Source: G965215055 sp965215055 (GTDB lineage: Bacteria; Pseudomonadota; Gammaproteobacteria; UBA4575). From it: DNA of 64,000 bases. Each line of letters begins with the position of its first letter. Position 1 is the stretch's first letter. This document shows, in pieces, positions 17,474 through 26,320 of this stretch. The translations under genes were made by a program, and so were the position numbers. The stretch is taken from NCBI GenBank assembly GCA_965215055.1, contig OZ244046.1, forward strand, positions 682,001-746,000, written 5' to 3'. The notes under the pieces are model-generated. The model ran no database searches, was not told the DNA's origin, and was given only the letters and a program-made list of their open reading frames with translations.

Positions 17474-17851
17474 ATGGCTAAAGCGAACTTCTTTTTTCAC
17501 GGGCTGTTTCCGGATCACGTTGAACCCGATAAGAACCAGGGCACGCAGGTTTGCAAGGTGTTATTCGACGTCGACTTTGCAGGTAAGTTTTATTCCCACC
17601 TGTTAGCCGATATTTCGCCGGTTGGGGAAGAAGACGGCGTGCCGACTTTTGAGGTTCATTACGACCTGCCCTTCGATTGTGATGAATTCTCAAAAACGGC
17701 TGTGCGCTATTACCAGCAGGTGCTCGGACCTCAGTCAAGCACAATCAGTCACAGCGGGCCCAAGGGCCCTATTCCCAACAAGAACGTATACCGGGTGCAG
17801 TGGCAAACCAGCCTGGAGGCACGTGAAAAGAAACCGGTTGACAGTTGTTAG
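17474..17851 (+). CDS. Hypothetical protein, 125 residues
   Basis: MAKANFFFHGLFPDHVEPDKNQ begins a soluble protein with alternating hydrophobic strands (CKVLFDVDFAGKFYSHLLADI; TFEVHYDLPFDCDEFSKTAVRYY). No motif I recognise. It is divergent from the 74-residue gene and lies 47 bases upstream of oligopeptidase B on the same strand, so the two may be cotranscribed. Confidence 0.6.
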   Translation: MAKANFFFHGLFPDHVEPDKNQGTQVCKVLFDVDFAGKFYSHLLADISPVGEEDGVPTFEVHYDLPFDCDEFSKTAVRYYQQVLGPQSSTISHSGPKGPIPNKNVYRVQWQTSLEAREKKPVDSC

Positions 17852-17898
17852 CACAGCCCGAAATATCAACTCAAAATAACGGATAAGACTTTCATCCC

Positions 17899-20007
17899 AT
17901 GACGGCAAAAAAAATTGCGCCGGTTGCCGAAAAAAAACCAGGGACGTTTACCCTGCATGGCCGCCAGCACAGCGACGACTATGCCTGGCTGAAAGACCCG
18001 AACTGGCAAAAGGTGATGAAGGACCCGGTGCAGTTGTCAGCGGAAATTCGCCAACACCTGGAGGCTGAAAATCGTTACCTGGATGCGGAGCTTGCCGATA
18101 CTGCGCAACTGCAAAAGGATTTGTTTGCGGAGCTACGTGCGCGTATCAAGGAAGACGACAGTACGGTGCCTGCACGAGATGGCGAGTATTATTACTTTTT
18201 ACGTTACGAAGAAAACCAGCAATACCCCGTCTGTTGTCGTCATCATCGCGACCATCCCGAGCGGGAAGAGGTCCTGCTCGATGGTAACGAGGCTGCAAAG
18301 AAATCCAGCTACTTTCACATCGGCGGGGCAGAACACAGCCCTGATCACCGCTACTTCGCCTATACCATTGACGTCAAGGGGTCGGAGTTTTACACGCTGT
18401 ACATTCGTGACCTGGACAGCGGAGACGTGTTGTCGGACTGCATCGAAAACGTACAAAGCGATTTTGTCTGGGCACAAGACAGTCGCACGCTTTTCTATAC
18501 CACGCTGGATGAAAATCACCGACCTGACAAAGTATTTCGCCACGTACTTGGCGAAAAACAGGACGTCATCGTATATCGGGAAACCGACCCCGGCTTTTTT
18601 GTGGCCCTGGGCGTTACTGAATCCAGAAATTTTATTTTGATCTCAACGCATGACCACGTAACGAGCGAGGTATACACCATTGACGCCCACCAGCCGGATC
18701 AACCCGCAAGACTGTTTGCACAGCGTGAAACAGACGTTGAATACGGAATATCCGACCACGGCGGCTATTTCTATATCGTTACCAATAAAGACGGCGTTGA
18801 AGACTACAAAATAATGCGAACGACCTTGCATAACACGACCAAGGAAAACTGGCAGGATTTCTACGTACCTCCCGCGGGTACCCTGCTAAGAGGAATTCTC
18901 TTGTTTGAAGACTACCTGGTTCGCTCGGAACGTATAGACGGTCTGCCAAGAATTGTGATTGTCGAACTGGGGGAAGATGCGCCTGGCAATGAACACAGTG
19001 TCGAGTTTACCGAGGAAGCTTTTGAATTGAACCTGATGCCCGGTTATGAATTCGACACTGATACGTTACGCTTTTTCTACACTTCCATGACGACTCCGAC
19101 GCAGGTATTTGACTATCACATACCCAGCCGACGGCGTACCCTCAAAAAACAACTGGAAGTCCCAAGCGGTCATAACGAAAACGAGTTCGTTACGCGCAGA
19201 TTATTTGCCACCGCCGAAGATGGTGAAGCCGTACCCATCTCCCTGTTATACAAAAAAAGCACGCCGTTAGACGGTAGTGCGCCGCTCCTGTTGCACGCCT
19301 ACGGCTCTTACGGCAGTTCGATGCCCGCGAGTTTTTCAACCAATCGCCTGTCACTGGTGAACCGCGGGTTCATATATGCCATCGCACACGTTCGAGGAGG
19401 AATGGAGAAAGGTTATGCCTGGTACCGCAACGGAAAACTGAAGAATAAAACCAATACCTTCAAAGACTGTATTGCCTGCGCCGAGTATTTGATCGAGCAG
19501 AATTACACCCGGGCAGGAAGGCTTGCAGTGCACGGTGGATCGGCTGGAGGAATGTTGGTGGGTGCCGTGATCAATATGCGCCCTGACCTGTTCAATGCAG
19601 CCATCGCCGACGTGCCTTTCGTAGACGTGCTCAATACCATGATGGACGAGACGCTACCCCTGACGCCACCGGAGTGGTCGGAATGGGGCAATCCCATTAC
19701 CAACGAGGAAGACTATCTTGCCATTCGCGAGTACTCTCCCTACGATAACGTTACACGCCAAGCATATCCCAACGTCCTGGCCACCGCCGGACTTGCCGAC
19801 CCCAGGGTCACGTACTGGGAGCCGACCAAGTGGGTAGCAAAGCTGCGTGATCAAAAGACAGACCATAACCTGGTGGTGCTGAAAATGAACATGGAAGCCG
19901 GCCACGGAGGGGTTTCGGGACGATTCGACTACCTCAAAGAGGTTGCGCTGATGTATGCTTTTTTGTTAAAAGTTTTCGGTATGACAGACGGTCCGCAAAG
20001 GATGTAA
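17899..20007 (+). CDS. ptrB: Oligopeptidase B (protease II)
   Basis: S9A-family serine peptidase that cleaves short peptides after Arg or Lys. 702 residues, as expected: an N-terminal cap beta-propeller (to about residue 415) then an alpha/beta hydrolase domain. Catalytic Ser548 in HGGSAGGMLVGA, Asp634 in GLADPRV and His669 in EAGHGG are all present. IAHVRGGMEKGYAWYRNGKL is the family's conserved loop. No signal peptide, so cytoplasmic. Confidence 0.95.
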   Translation: MTAKKIAPVAEKKPGTFTLHGRQHSDDYAWLKDPNWQKVMKDPVQLSAEIRQHLEAENRYLDAELADTAQLQKDLFAELRARIKEDDSTVPARDGEYYYFLRYEENQQYPVCCRHHRDHPEREEVLLDGNEAAKKSSYFHIGGAEHSPDHRYFAYTIDVKGSEFYTLYIRDLDSGDVLSDCIENVQSDFVWAQDSRTLFYTTLDENHRPDKVFRHVLGEKQDVIVYRETDPGFFVALGVTESRNFILISTHDHVTSEVYTIDAHQPDQPARLFAQRETDVEYGISDHGGYFYIVTNKDGVEDYKIMRTTLHNTTKENWQDFYVPPAGTLLRGILLFEDYLVRSERIDGLPRIVIVELGEDAPGNEHSVEFTEEAFELNLMPGYEFDTDTLRFFYTSMTTPTQVFDYHIPSRRRTLKKQLEVPSGHNENEFVTRRLFATAEDGEAVPISLLYKKSTPLDGSAPLLLHAYGSYGSSMPASFSTNRLSLVNRGFIYAIAHVRGGMEKGYAWYRNGKLKNKTNTFKDCIACAEYLIEQNYTRAGRLAVHGGSAGGMLVGAVINMRPDLFNAAIADVPFVDVLNTMMDETLPLTPPEWSEWGNPITNEEDYLAIREYSPYDNVTRQAYPNVLATAGLADPRVTYWEPTKWVAKLRDQKTDHNLVVLKMNMEAGHGGVSGRFDYLKEVALMYAFLLKVFGMTDGPQRM

Positions 20008-20036
20008 TTTTTCAAGTAAAAAAGGGAAGGCAAGGA

Positions 20037-20255
20037 ATGATGGTAGAAAATTTAGTTCGGCGTGATGAAGACGAAGGCTACATTATCGCGTGGAAATACA
20101 AGTACGATTTTGAAACCGGCAAGTTCGAAGATGAGGTCATGACCTACGGTGAAGCACGCAAAAAATGTGATGAACTAAATTCAAACGATACTGACAAGAC
20201 CTATTGGCCGGAAAAAACCAGGATGCCACCAGAATGGCACCTCGTGTACGAGTAA
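20037..20255 (+). CDS. Hypothetical small acidic protein, 72 residues
   Basis: MMVENLVRRDEDEGYIIAW opens a charged soluble protein with a conserved-looking C-terminus MPPEWHLVYE. AAGGCAAGG precedes the ATG as ribosome site. No family recognised. It follows oligopeptidase B after 29 bases on the same strand and converges with pdxH. Confidence 0.6.
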   Translation: MMVENLVRRDEDEGYIIAWKYKYDFETGKFEDEVMTYGEARKKCDELNSNDTDKTYWPEKTRMPPEWHLVYE

Positions 20256-20299
20256 TTTTACTACGGCCATAACCCGGCCTGACTGTAGCCGACCATGGC

Positions 20300-20950
20300 T
20301 TATGGCGACAGTCTTTCTATCTTCCATTCATTAGCAGAGGTTCGGGTATAACGCAAACGATCGTGCAACCGGTCAGGGCGCCCCTGCCAAAATTCAAAGC
20401 TGTCAGGTACCACGCGATAACCGCCCCAATGCTCCGGACAGGGTATCTCCCGGTCTTGATACTGACGTCTCAAATTCCGGAATCTTTCTTCCAGTATTGC
20501 AAAGTTTTCAATGACTTCGCTTTGCTCCGAAGCCGCCGCACCAACCTGGCTACCCCTGGGACGAGTCTGAAAATACGCTATTGAGTCCTCTCTTGGAATT
20601 TTCTTGACCTGCCCGGTGATTCGTACCTGCCGGTACAGCTTGTCCCACCAAAAATTGAGCGCGGCCCTGTTCGTATCACGCAGTTCCCGCGCCTTGTGAC
20701 TGTTGTAATTGGTGAAGAATACAAACCCCGTTTCATCGAAGAATTTCAGTAACACCATGCGCGATGAAACTTCACCCTCCTTACTGACGGTCGCCAGACA
20801 CATCGCGTTAGGTTCCACGAAGTCCGCCGCGAGTGCTGCATCAAACCAGGTTTTGAACTGTAAAAAAGGATCTCTTTTAGCGTTCTGTCTTGTCAACACG
20901 ACCGTTTGATAGTTTTTCCGTAGTTGATGTATGGCATCACTTTTACTCAT
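20300..20950 (-). CDS. pdxH: Pyridoxamine 5'-phosphate oxidase
   Basis: FMN enzyme that oxidises pyridoxamine or pyridoxine 5'-phosphate to PLP. 216 residues, usual length. Motifs: MCLATVSKEGEVSSRMVLLKFFDETGFVFFTNYNSHKARELRD (FMN binding), LNFWWDKLYRQVRITGQV, TRPRGSQVGAAASEQSE, and the C-terminal WGGYRVVPDSFEFWQGRPDRLHDR with the substrate-binding Arg. The PLP-dependent metY and sga in the window use its product. Upstream msrA lies 34 bases away on the same strand. Confidence 0.95.
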   Translation of the reverse strand: MSKSDAIHQLRKNYQTVVLTRQNAKRDPFLQFKTWFDAALAADFVEPNAMCLATVSKEGEVSSRMVLLKFFDETGFVFFTNYNSHKARELRDTNRAALNFWWDKLYRQVRITGQVKKIPREDSIAYFQTRPRGSQVGAAASEQSEVIENFAILEERFRNLRRQYQDREIPCPEHWGGYRVVPDSFEFWQGRPDRLHDRLRYTRTSANEWKIERLSP

Positions 20951-20984
20951 TTTGATTTCATGCAGGCGACAAAAAACAGGCCTG

Positions 20985-21617
20985 TTATTTCAGATGCACT
21001 CCTGTTCCACCCAATCCACAGTATCCACCTGGATTCTTGGCCAAATACTGCTGGTGGTAATCCTCTGCATAATAAAATTTCGGTGCTTCAATAATCTCCG
21101 TTGTAATACTTCTGTAACCGTTTTTATGCAATTCTTCCTGGAATTGCTGTTTTGTTCGTTCGGCGAGTTGCTGTTGTTCCTGGTTACTTACATAAATTCC
21201 AGAACGGTATTGCGTGCCAACGTCATTGCCTTGCCGCATTCCCTGAGTCGGGTCATGAGACTCCCAGAACAGCTTCAGCAGGTCTTCGTAACCAACAAGA
21301 TTCGGATCAAAGACGACGCGAACCACTTCGTTGTGACCCGTCAGACCTGTACACACTTCCTGGTAGGTAGGGTTGGGTGTAAAACCCGCCGCATAGCCCA
21401 CCGAGGTTGAATACACGTCCGCAACCTGCCAGAACTTTTTCTCCGCGCCCCAAAAACAACCCAAGCCAAACATGGCCAGTACCGTGCCTTCGGGAAACGG
21501 GGGAGACAGGGCATTACCATTCACGTGATGATGCTTCGGCACCTGCATCATCTCCTCTCTACCCGGCAACGACTGTTCCACGGTCGGCATTTGTACTTTC
21601 TTACCAGGTAAAGACAT
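20985..21617 (-). CDS. msrA: Peptide methionine sulfoxide reductase MsrA
   Basis: Reduces methionine-S-sulfoxide in proteins. The catalytic cysteine lies in FGLGCFWGAEKKFW (about residue 53). Other motifs are VGYAAGFTPNPTYQEVCTGLTGHNEVV, the WESHDPTQGMRQGNDVGTQYRSGIY block and a C-terminal resolving Cys in GGYCGLGGTG. 210 residues; an N-terminal extension of about 45 residues resembles that of enterobacterial MsrA. Same strand as pdxH and thiC. Confidence 0.95.
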   Translation of the reverse strand: MSLPGKKVQMPTVEQSLPGREEMMQVPKHHHVNGNALSPPFPEGTVLAMFGLGCFWGAEKKFWQVADVYSTSVGYAAGFTPNPTYQEVCTGLTGHNEVVRVVFDPNLVGYEDLLKLFWESHDPTQGMRQGNDVGTQYRSGIYVSNQEQQQLAERTKQQFQEELHKNGYRSITTEIIEAPKFYYAEDYHQQYLAKNPGGYCGLGGTGVHLK

Positions 21618-21683
21618 GACGTGAGCAACCAGGGACTACAATGGCCAGCAAGCGGGATTCAGGAGATTACCGTGCAGGCCCCA

Positions 21684-23576
21684 TCACACCTTTTGATAGA
21701 TCTCGGCACCGGCTTCCTTGAATTTCTGCGCCTTTTCCTGCAACCCTTGTTCTATTGCCACCGACACTGTCGCTATTCCCTGCTGCGCGGCATAGTCGCG
21801 CACGTCCTGGGTGATCTTCATGGAACAGAAGTGTGGTCCGCACATGGAGCAGAAGTGGGCAACTTTCGCCGCTTCCTGCGGCAAGGTTTCATCATGCAAG
21901 GCGCGTGCATGCTCCGGGTCCAGGCTCAAGTTGAATTGATCCTCCCAGCGAAATTCAAAACGGGCCTTGGAGAGTGCATTATCGCGTATTTGCGCACCGG
22001 GATATCCCTTGGCCAAGTCCGCCGCATGTGCAGCGATTTTGTACGCGATTACCCCGTCCCGCACGTCCTGTTTGTCAGGCAGGCCAAGATGCTCCCTGGG
22101 CGTGACGTAACAAAGCATGGCCGTGCCGTACCAACCAATATTTGCCGCACCGATAGCCGACGTGATGTGGTCATAGCCAGGGGCTATATCTGTAACCAGT
22201 GGGCCCAGCGTATAAAACGGTGCTGCAAAGCAGTCCTGCAATTCCTTGTCCACGTTTTCTTTAATCATCTGCATGGGAATATGTCCTGGCCCTTCTATCA
22301 TCACTTGTACGTCATGCTGCCAGGCAATCTTTGTCAGCTCTCCCAGGGTTTTCAGTTCCGCAAATTGTGCGGCATCATTGGCATCGGCAATCGAACCGGG
22401 GCGCAAGCCGTCGCCCAGCGAAAAAGCAACGTCATACGCCTGCATAATTTCACATATCTCGTGGAAATGCGTATACAGGAAGCTTTCCTGGTGATGCGCC
22501 AGGCACCACTTGGCCATGATGGAACCACCACGCGAGACGATTCCCGTTACACGTTCCGCCGTCAATGGCACGTAGGCCAGGCGCACACCGGCGTGAACGG
22601 TAAAGTAATCCACGCCCTGCTCGGCCTGTTCAATGAGCGTGTCCCTGAAAATCTCCCAGGTCAATTCCTCGGCCTTGCCATGTACCTTTTCAAGTGCCTG
22701 GTATATGGGCACGGTGCCAATCGGCACCGGCGAGTTGCGAATGATCCATTCGCGCGTCTCATGGATATGTTTTCCGGTTGACAGGTCCATCACCGTATCA
22801 CCACCCCAACGTACGGCCCACGCCATTTTTTCTACCTCTTCCTCGATGGTGGAAGTCACTGCGGAATTTCCCAGGTTGGTGTTGATTTTCACCAGGAAAT
22901 TTCTGCCGATAATCATGGGTTCCGATTCAGGATGGTTGATGTTATTTGGAATGATGGCACGCCCACTGGCAACTTCATTGCGCACGAACTCGGGAGTGAT
23001 TTCATCGGGGAGATTGGCACCAAAACCATCACCGGCGTGTTGTCGCAACAATTTCTGATAACGCGGGTCGCGACGATGCTGCTGCAAGCGCATGTCTTCA
23101 CGAATCGCGATGTATTCCATTTCCGGCGTGATAATGCCCTGCCTGGCATAGTGCATTTGGGTAACCACGCAACCCGGCTTGGCGCGACGTGGAGGATGAT
23201 AGTGCGCGAAACGTAAATGTGCGGTGCGTGGGTCACTTTGCCGCGTGCGCCCATACTCTGATGAAGGCTCTTCAAGCTGTTGCGTGTCATCACGCACCAA
23301 TATCCAGCCCAGCCGGGTACGGGGCAGTCCTTGCAGCAAGTCTATGCCCATATTCGGGTCCGTATAAGGCCCTGAAGTGTCATAGACGGTAATGGAGGGA
23401 TTTTCCTCCTGGCCAAAACTGGAAGGCGTATCGGAGCAAAGTATTTCACGCATGCCCACCCTGATATCCTTGCTCGAACCTTCGACGTAAATCTTCCTCG
23501 AACCGGAAAACGGCTGCGTAAGCTCAGTAGACAACTGTGCCGACTTGGTTTGAATGGAATTGGCGATTGCACTCAT
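21684..23576 (-). CDS. thiC: Phosphomethylpyrimidine synthase ThiC
   Basis: Radical SAM enzyme that turns aminoimidazole ribotide into HMP-phosphate for thiamine synthesis. 630 residues. The noncanonical [4Fe-4S] motif CSMCGPHFC (C-x2-C-x4-C) is near the C-terminus; family blocks ARQGIITPEMEYIAIRED, YFTVHAGVRLAYVPLT and MIEGPGHIPMQMI are present. No other thi gene is nearby. A TPP riboswitch-like element lies in the leader, 74 bases upstream of the ATG. Confidence 0.97.
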   Translation of the reverse strand: MSAIANSIQTKSAQLSTELTQPFSGSRKIYVEGSSKDIRVGMREILCSDTPSSFGQEENPSITVYDTSGPYTDPNMGIDLLQGLPRTRLGWILVRDDTQQLEEPSSEYGRTRQSDPRTAHLRFAHYHPPRRAKPGCVVTQMHYARQGIITPEMEYIAIREDMRLQQHRRDPRYQKLLRQHAGDGFGANLPDEITPEFVRNEVASGRAIIPNNINHPESEPMIIGRNFLVKINTNLGNSAVTSTIEEEVEKMAWAVRWGGDTVMDLSTGKHIHETREWIIRNSPVPIGTVPIYQALEKVHGKAEELTWEIFRDTLIEQAEQGVDYFTVHAGVRLAYVPLTAERVTGIVSRGGSIMAKWCLAHHQESFLYTHFHEICEIMQAYDVAFSLGDGLRPGSIADANDAAQFAELKTLGELTKIAWQHDVQVMIEGPGHIPMQMIKENVDKELQDCFAAPFYTLGPLVTDIAPGYDHITSAIGAANIGWYGTAMLCYVTPREHLGLPDKQDVRDGVIAYKIAAHAADLAKGYPGAQIRDNALSKARFEFRWEDQFNLSLDPEHARALHDETLPQEAAKVAHFCSMCGPHFCSMKITQDVRDYAAQQGIATVSVAIEQGLQEKAQKFKEAGAEIYQKV

Positions 23577-23649
23577 GATTTGTAAATTCTTTAACTGTTA
23601 GAGCAAATTATTAAGTTAGAGCATATACCGCCAGACGATATTTAATAGT

Positions 23650-23722
23650 GCAGTTTCTCTGCGTTAACATAGATCCGGTTCAGGTTCTCACTGGTACTCA
23701 GTTTATCAAAATGAAACTAAGA
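23650..23722 (-). promoter_or_regulatory. Divergent TPP riboswitch (thi box) before thiC
   Basis: On the reverse strand, AGTTTC and GAAACT (23713-23718 and 23652-23657) close a P1 stem around CTGAGT and GAGAACCTGAACCGGAT, followed by ACGCAGAGAA. These match the TPP aptamer's CUGAGA, GAACCUGAuCxGG and GCGxAGGGA blocks in order and spacing. The usual G-rich strand of the P2 region and the GGG of the last block are changed (GAG). The position upstream of thiC supports the call. Confidence 0.65.
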
Positions 23723-23955
23723 TGAGGGCAATATAGAGAATTGTGCAACTTTTAAGTGAAAAACACTGTGGCCCGCGAGCTAATAGCAACCAGGAAATAG
23801 ATTTGCCTAGTACCTTCCAGTTGCGAAATCCTGCGTTGCCTATAAGCCTTATTAAGCAAGCCATATTTTATCTTCTCCAGGCAGAAGCAGTTGCCCGAAT
23901 TGACAACGGTCCATACTTCCGTACTCTTTAGTGCCTTTAAGGCTTCTTATCTTAC
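23723..23955. other. Intergenic region between thiC leader and the Gfo/Idh gene
   Basis: Divergent spacer that should carry the thiC promoter (reverse) and the promoter of the oxidoreductase gene (forward). A 62-codon open frame at 23743-23931 has no ribosome site and unremarkable composition, and I do not call it. No RNA gene seen. Confidence 0.5.
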
Positions 23956-24924
23956 ATGTCGTTACACGTTGCCATTATCGGGCCGGGGCGCAGTCAACAG
24001 GGTACCGGCCCCTACATTGCCAGGGCTTTTCACCAATCAGGTGCAACTATCAGTGGGGTCGTAAGCAGCACGGCGAAATCCGCCGCCAATGCTGCAAAAC
24101 TGTTAAAGACCGACTACGGAATTGATTGTCGTGCCTTCGGGAACCTGGACGATCTGTGCAAAAACAGGCCTGTTGATATCGTGGTCATCAGCAGCCCGTT
24201 TGCTTCGCATTTCAAATACCTGGAAACCGCGATCGAGGCGGGCTGCCACGTCTTTTGTGAAAAACCGCTCTGGTGGCCACCTGAAGGGATAACAACAGAG
24301 AGCGACATACGGCGTGTTACTGAAAAAACCACCAGGCTGGTCGAACTCTGCAATACAAAAGGCCTGGTTTTGCAACTCAATACACAGTGGCCGTTCACCC
24401 TGCCCGCCTACTATGAAATGTACCCGCAGGAAGAACACGCCTCACAAACTGTCGAAACATTCTCCATGTGGTTATCTCCGCAGAGCACGGACAAAATGAT
24501 GATTGTTGATGCCGCACCACACCTGCTGAGCATGCTGTATGCGATTGCAGGTGCAGGTCGCATTCAGAACGTTGAATACAACCATCGTTCAGCCGGGCAA
24601 GATAATGAACTTGATATCCAGTTCGACTACCTGCACGCAAATGGAGACATCAAAGCCCACCTTTCACTGAGGCCAACAAATACATTTCCCAGGCCCGCTG
24701 CATACGCGATTGACAATAAGCGGGTAGATAGACATATCGAACGCTCCAGTTATCTGGTAGCATTGCATTCATCAGACAAGCAGCTACCTATCGTGGACCC
24801 ACTGGTATGTTCCGTCAAAAACTTTTTAGGCTCCATCTATTCAGGTTCTTTACCTGACGAGGTCGCATTGATCGACGGCATGACGCACTTGGCACAACTC
24901 TACCAGGCCGTAAAAATAAACTGA
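23956..24924 (+). CDS. Gfo/Idh/MocA-family oxidoreductase
   Basis: 322 residues with an N-terminal Rossmann domain (LHVAIIGPGRSQQGTGPYIARAF, a slightly altered GxGxxG) and the EKPLWWPPEGI motif near residue 100, where the family's conserved EKP binds nicotinamide and substrate. The C-terminal domain is the usual alpha/beta substrate part. Members oxidise or reduce sugars and related polyols with NAD(P). Four bases separate it from the radical SAM gene, so the two form an operon and likely act on one pathway; the substrate is unknown. A sugar nucleotide or glycan component is suggested by the adjacent lipopolysaccharide genes. Confidence 0.8.
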   Translation: MSLHVAIIGPGRSQQGTGPYIARAFHQSGATISGVVSSTAKSAANAAKLLKTDYGIDCRAFGNLDDLCKNRPVDIVVISSPFASHFKYLETAIEAGCHVFCEKPLWWPPEGITTESDIRRVTEKTTRLVELCNTKGLVLQLNTQWPFTLPAYYEMYPQEEHASQTVETFSMWLSPQSTDKMMIVDAAPHLLSMLYAIAGAGRIQNVEYNHRSAGQDNELDIQFDYLHANGDIKAHLSLRPTNTFPRPAAYAIDNKRVDRHIERSSYLVALHSSDKQLPIVDPLVCSVKNFLGSIYSGSLPDEVALIDGMTHLAQLYQAVKIN

Positions 24925-24928
24925 CACC

Positions 24929-26320
24929 ATGGAAAAAATTCATTCCGAAAGCGGTGAAGTGCTGATGAAGCTCTCGCCGCTTATTGACTTCACCAGGCAC
25001 AATCCCGGTGCAAGCGTCCGTACACCGGTAACGCCGTTACACGTGAAATCATCCGTCCGTGAGGTGAAAAAACAGACCGAACTTTCACCACTGCACGACT
25101 TCATGGGCAAGCTTTGCCAGCCCGAAGTGCTTGAGAACCTGAAAGAGTACGTTCGCTGGCAGGCACAATGGCGCGAGGGATACGCGGCCAGCTCCCTGAC
25201 GCTGGAACAGGCCCTGGAAAGTGCACCAGCGAGCGCACCGATCTCCATCAACCTGGACGTTACCACTGCCTGCAATTACCGCTGTGATCACTGCGTGGAC
25301 ATGGATATTCTCAACAAGAACATCAACTATGAACATGAGCTGTTAAAAGACTCACTTGGCTACCTGGTCAAAAACGGGTTGCGCTCGGTAATCATAATCG
25401 GTGGTGGTGAACCAACTGCATACCAGGGCTTCGAAGACATTGTGCGTCACCTCAAAAACATGGACGTGCAGATCGGCGTGGTTACCAACGGTAGCATGAT
25501 GAGAAAAATTGAACGTGTAGCGGACGTGTTGCAAGAACGGGACTGGGTTCGCTTGTCACTGGACTCGGGGACGAACGAGACCTTTCGCGCGATGCACAAA
25601 CCGGGCAGCAAAAAATGTACGCTGGAGTGGATTTGTGAGCATATCCCCCCAATCAAAAAGATAAACTCCAGGTTCATGATAGGGTTCAGTTTCATCATCG
25701 TATGGAAAGACTGCGAAACCAATGACACGAAAATCATCGAAAACGTGGACGAAATTATTACGGCGGCAGAATTGGCCAAGCGACACCAATTCGACTACAT
25801 CTCATACAAGCCCTTCCTGACAAGGGCAGAAACCAACAATGCCGAAGTGGTGGGAATAGACAAGGAACAACGTCACGTCGAGTCCGTGATGACGAAAATC
25901 CGTAGTGCGATCAACCAGGCCAAGGAGCTTGAAGATGAAAGCTTTGCGGTGGTCGAAAGCACGAACCTTCGCGTGCTGGAAAATGGCACCTACATGAATT
26001 ACACCGAACAGCCGCGCAACTGCCACATGCAATACTTCAGACAAGTTTTAAGTCCTCTCGGTGTGTTCAACTGCCCGGTATATCGCCACGTGCCACAGGC
26101 ATTGTTAGGCGAAAAACACGCCTATGCGACGGAAGAGGACATGAAGGCAACACAAAAAAATACGCTGCGGTTGATCGAGGCCTTTGACGCCACGCAGGAA
26201 TGCAAAGACGTTACGTGTTTATACAATCACGCAAACTGGTTTATTGAGGATTTAATCAACCATCCTGAAAAGCTGGCGTCACTCGACTCCGGCTTTGACC
26301 GCAAAGACTACTTTCTCTAA
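24929..26320 (+). CDS. Radical SAM protein of unknown function
   Basis: 463 residues. The core holds the cluster motif CNYRCDHC (C-x3-C-x2-C, about residue 112), GGGEPTAYQGF (GGE motif) and VVTNGSMM, which together make a radical SAM barrel. The C-terminal third has further cysteines (RNCHMQYF, GVFNCPVYRH, ECKDVTCLYNH) that could bind an auxiliary Fe-S cluster in the SPASM/twitch manner. An N-terminal extension of about 100 residues is rich in Pro, Ser and Thr. An ATG at 24965 is an alternative start. It forms a pair with the Gfo/Idh gene and overlaps the 3' end of waaF by four bases. Confidence 0.8.
   Translation: MEKIHSESGEVLMKLSPLIDFTRHNPGASVRTPVTPLHVKSSVREVKKQTELSPLHDFMGKLCQPEVLENLKEYVRWQAQWREGYAASSLTLEQALESAPASAPISINLDVTTACNYRCDHCVDMDILNKNINYEHELLKDSLGYLVKNGLRSVIIIGGGEPTAYQGFEDIVRHLKNMDVQIGVVTNGSMMRKIERVADVLQERDWVRLSLDSGTNETFRAMHKPGSKKCTLEWICEHIPPIKKINSRFMIGFSFIIVWKDCETNDTKIIENVDEIITAAELAKRHQFDYISYKPFLTRAETNNAEVVGIDKEQRHVESVMTKIRSAINQAKELEDESFAVVESTNLRVLENGTYMNYTEQPRNCHMQYFRQVLSPLGVFNCPVYRHVPQALLGEKHAYATEEDMKATQKNTLRLIEAFDATQECKDVTCLYNHANWFIEDLINHPEKLASLDSGFDRKDYFL

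Noticed and set aside
20263..20304. GCCATAA/TTATGGC inverted repeat as a terminator between the 72-residue gene and pdxH
   Set aside because: Loop of about 26 bases, only seven pairs, and no T run.
21621..22781. Forward open frame of 386 residues
   Set aside because: It is antisense to thiC, whose protein is unmistakable; a shadow of the coding frame.
23743..23931. 62-codon open frame downstream of the thiC leader
   Set aside because: No ribosome site, no family pattern, and located in a divergent promoter region.
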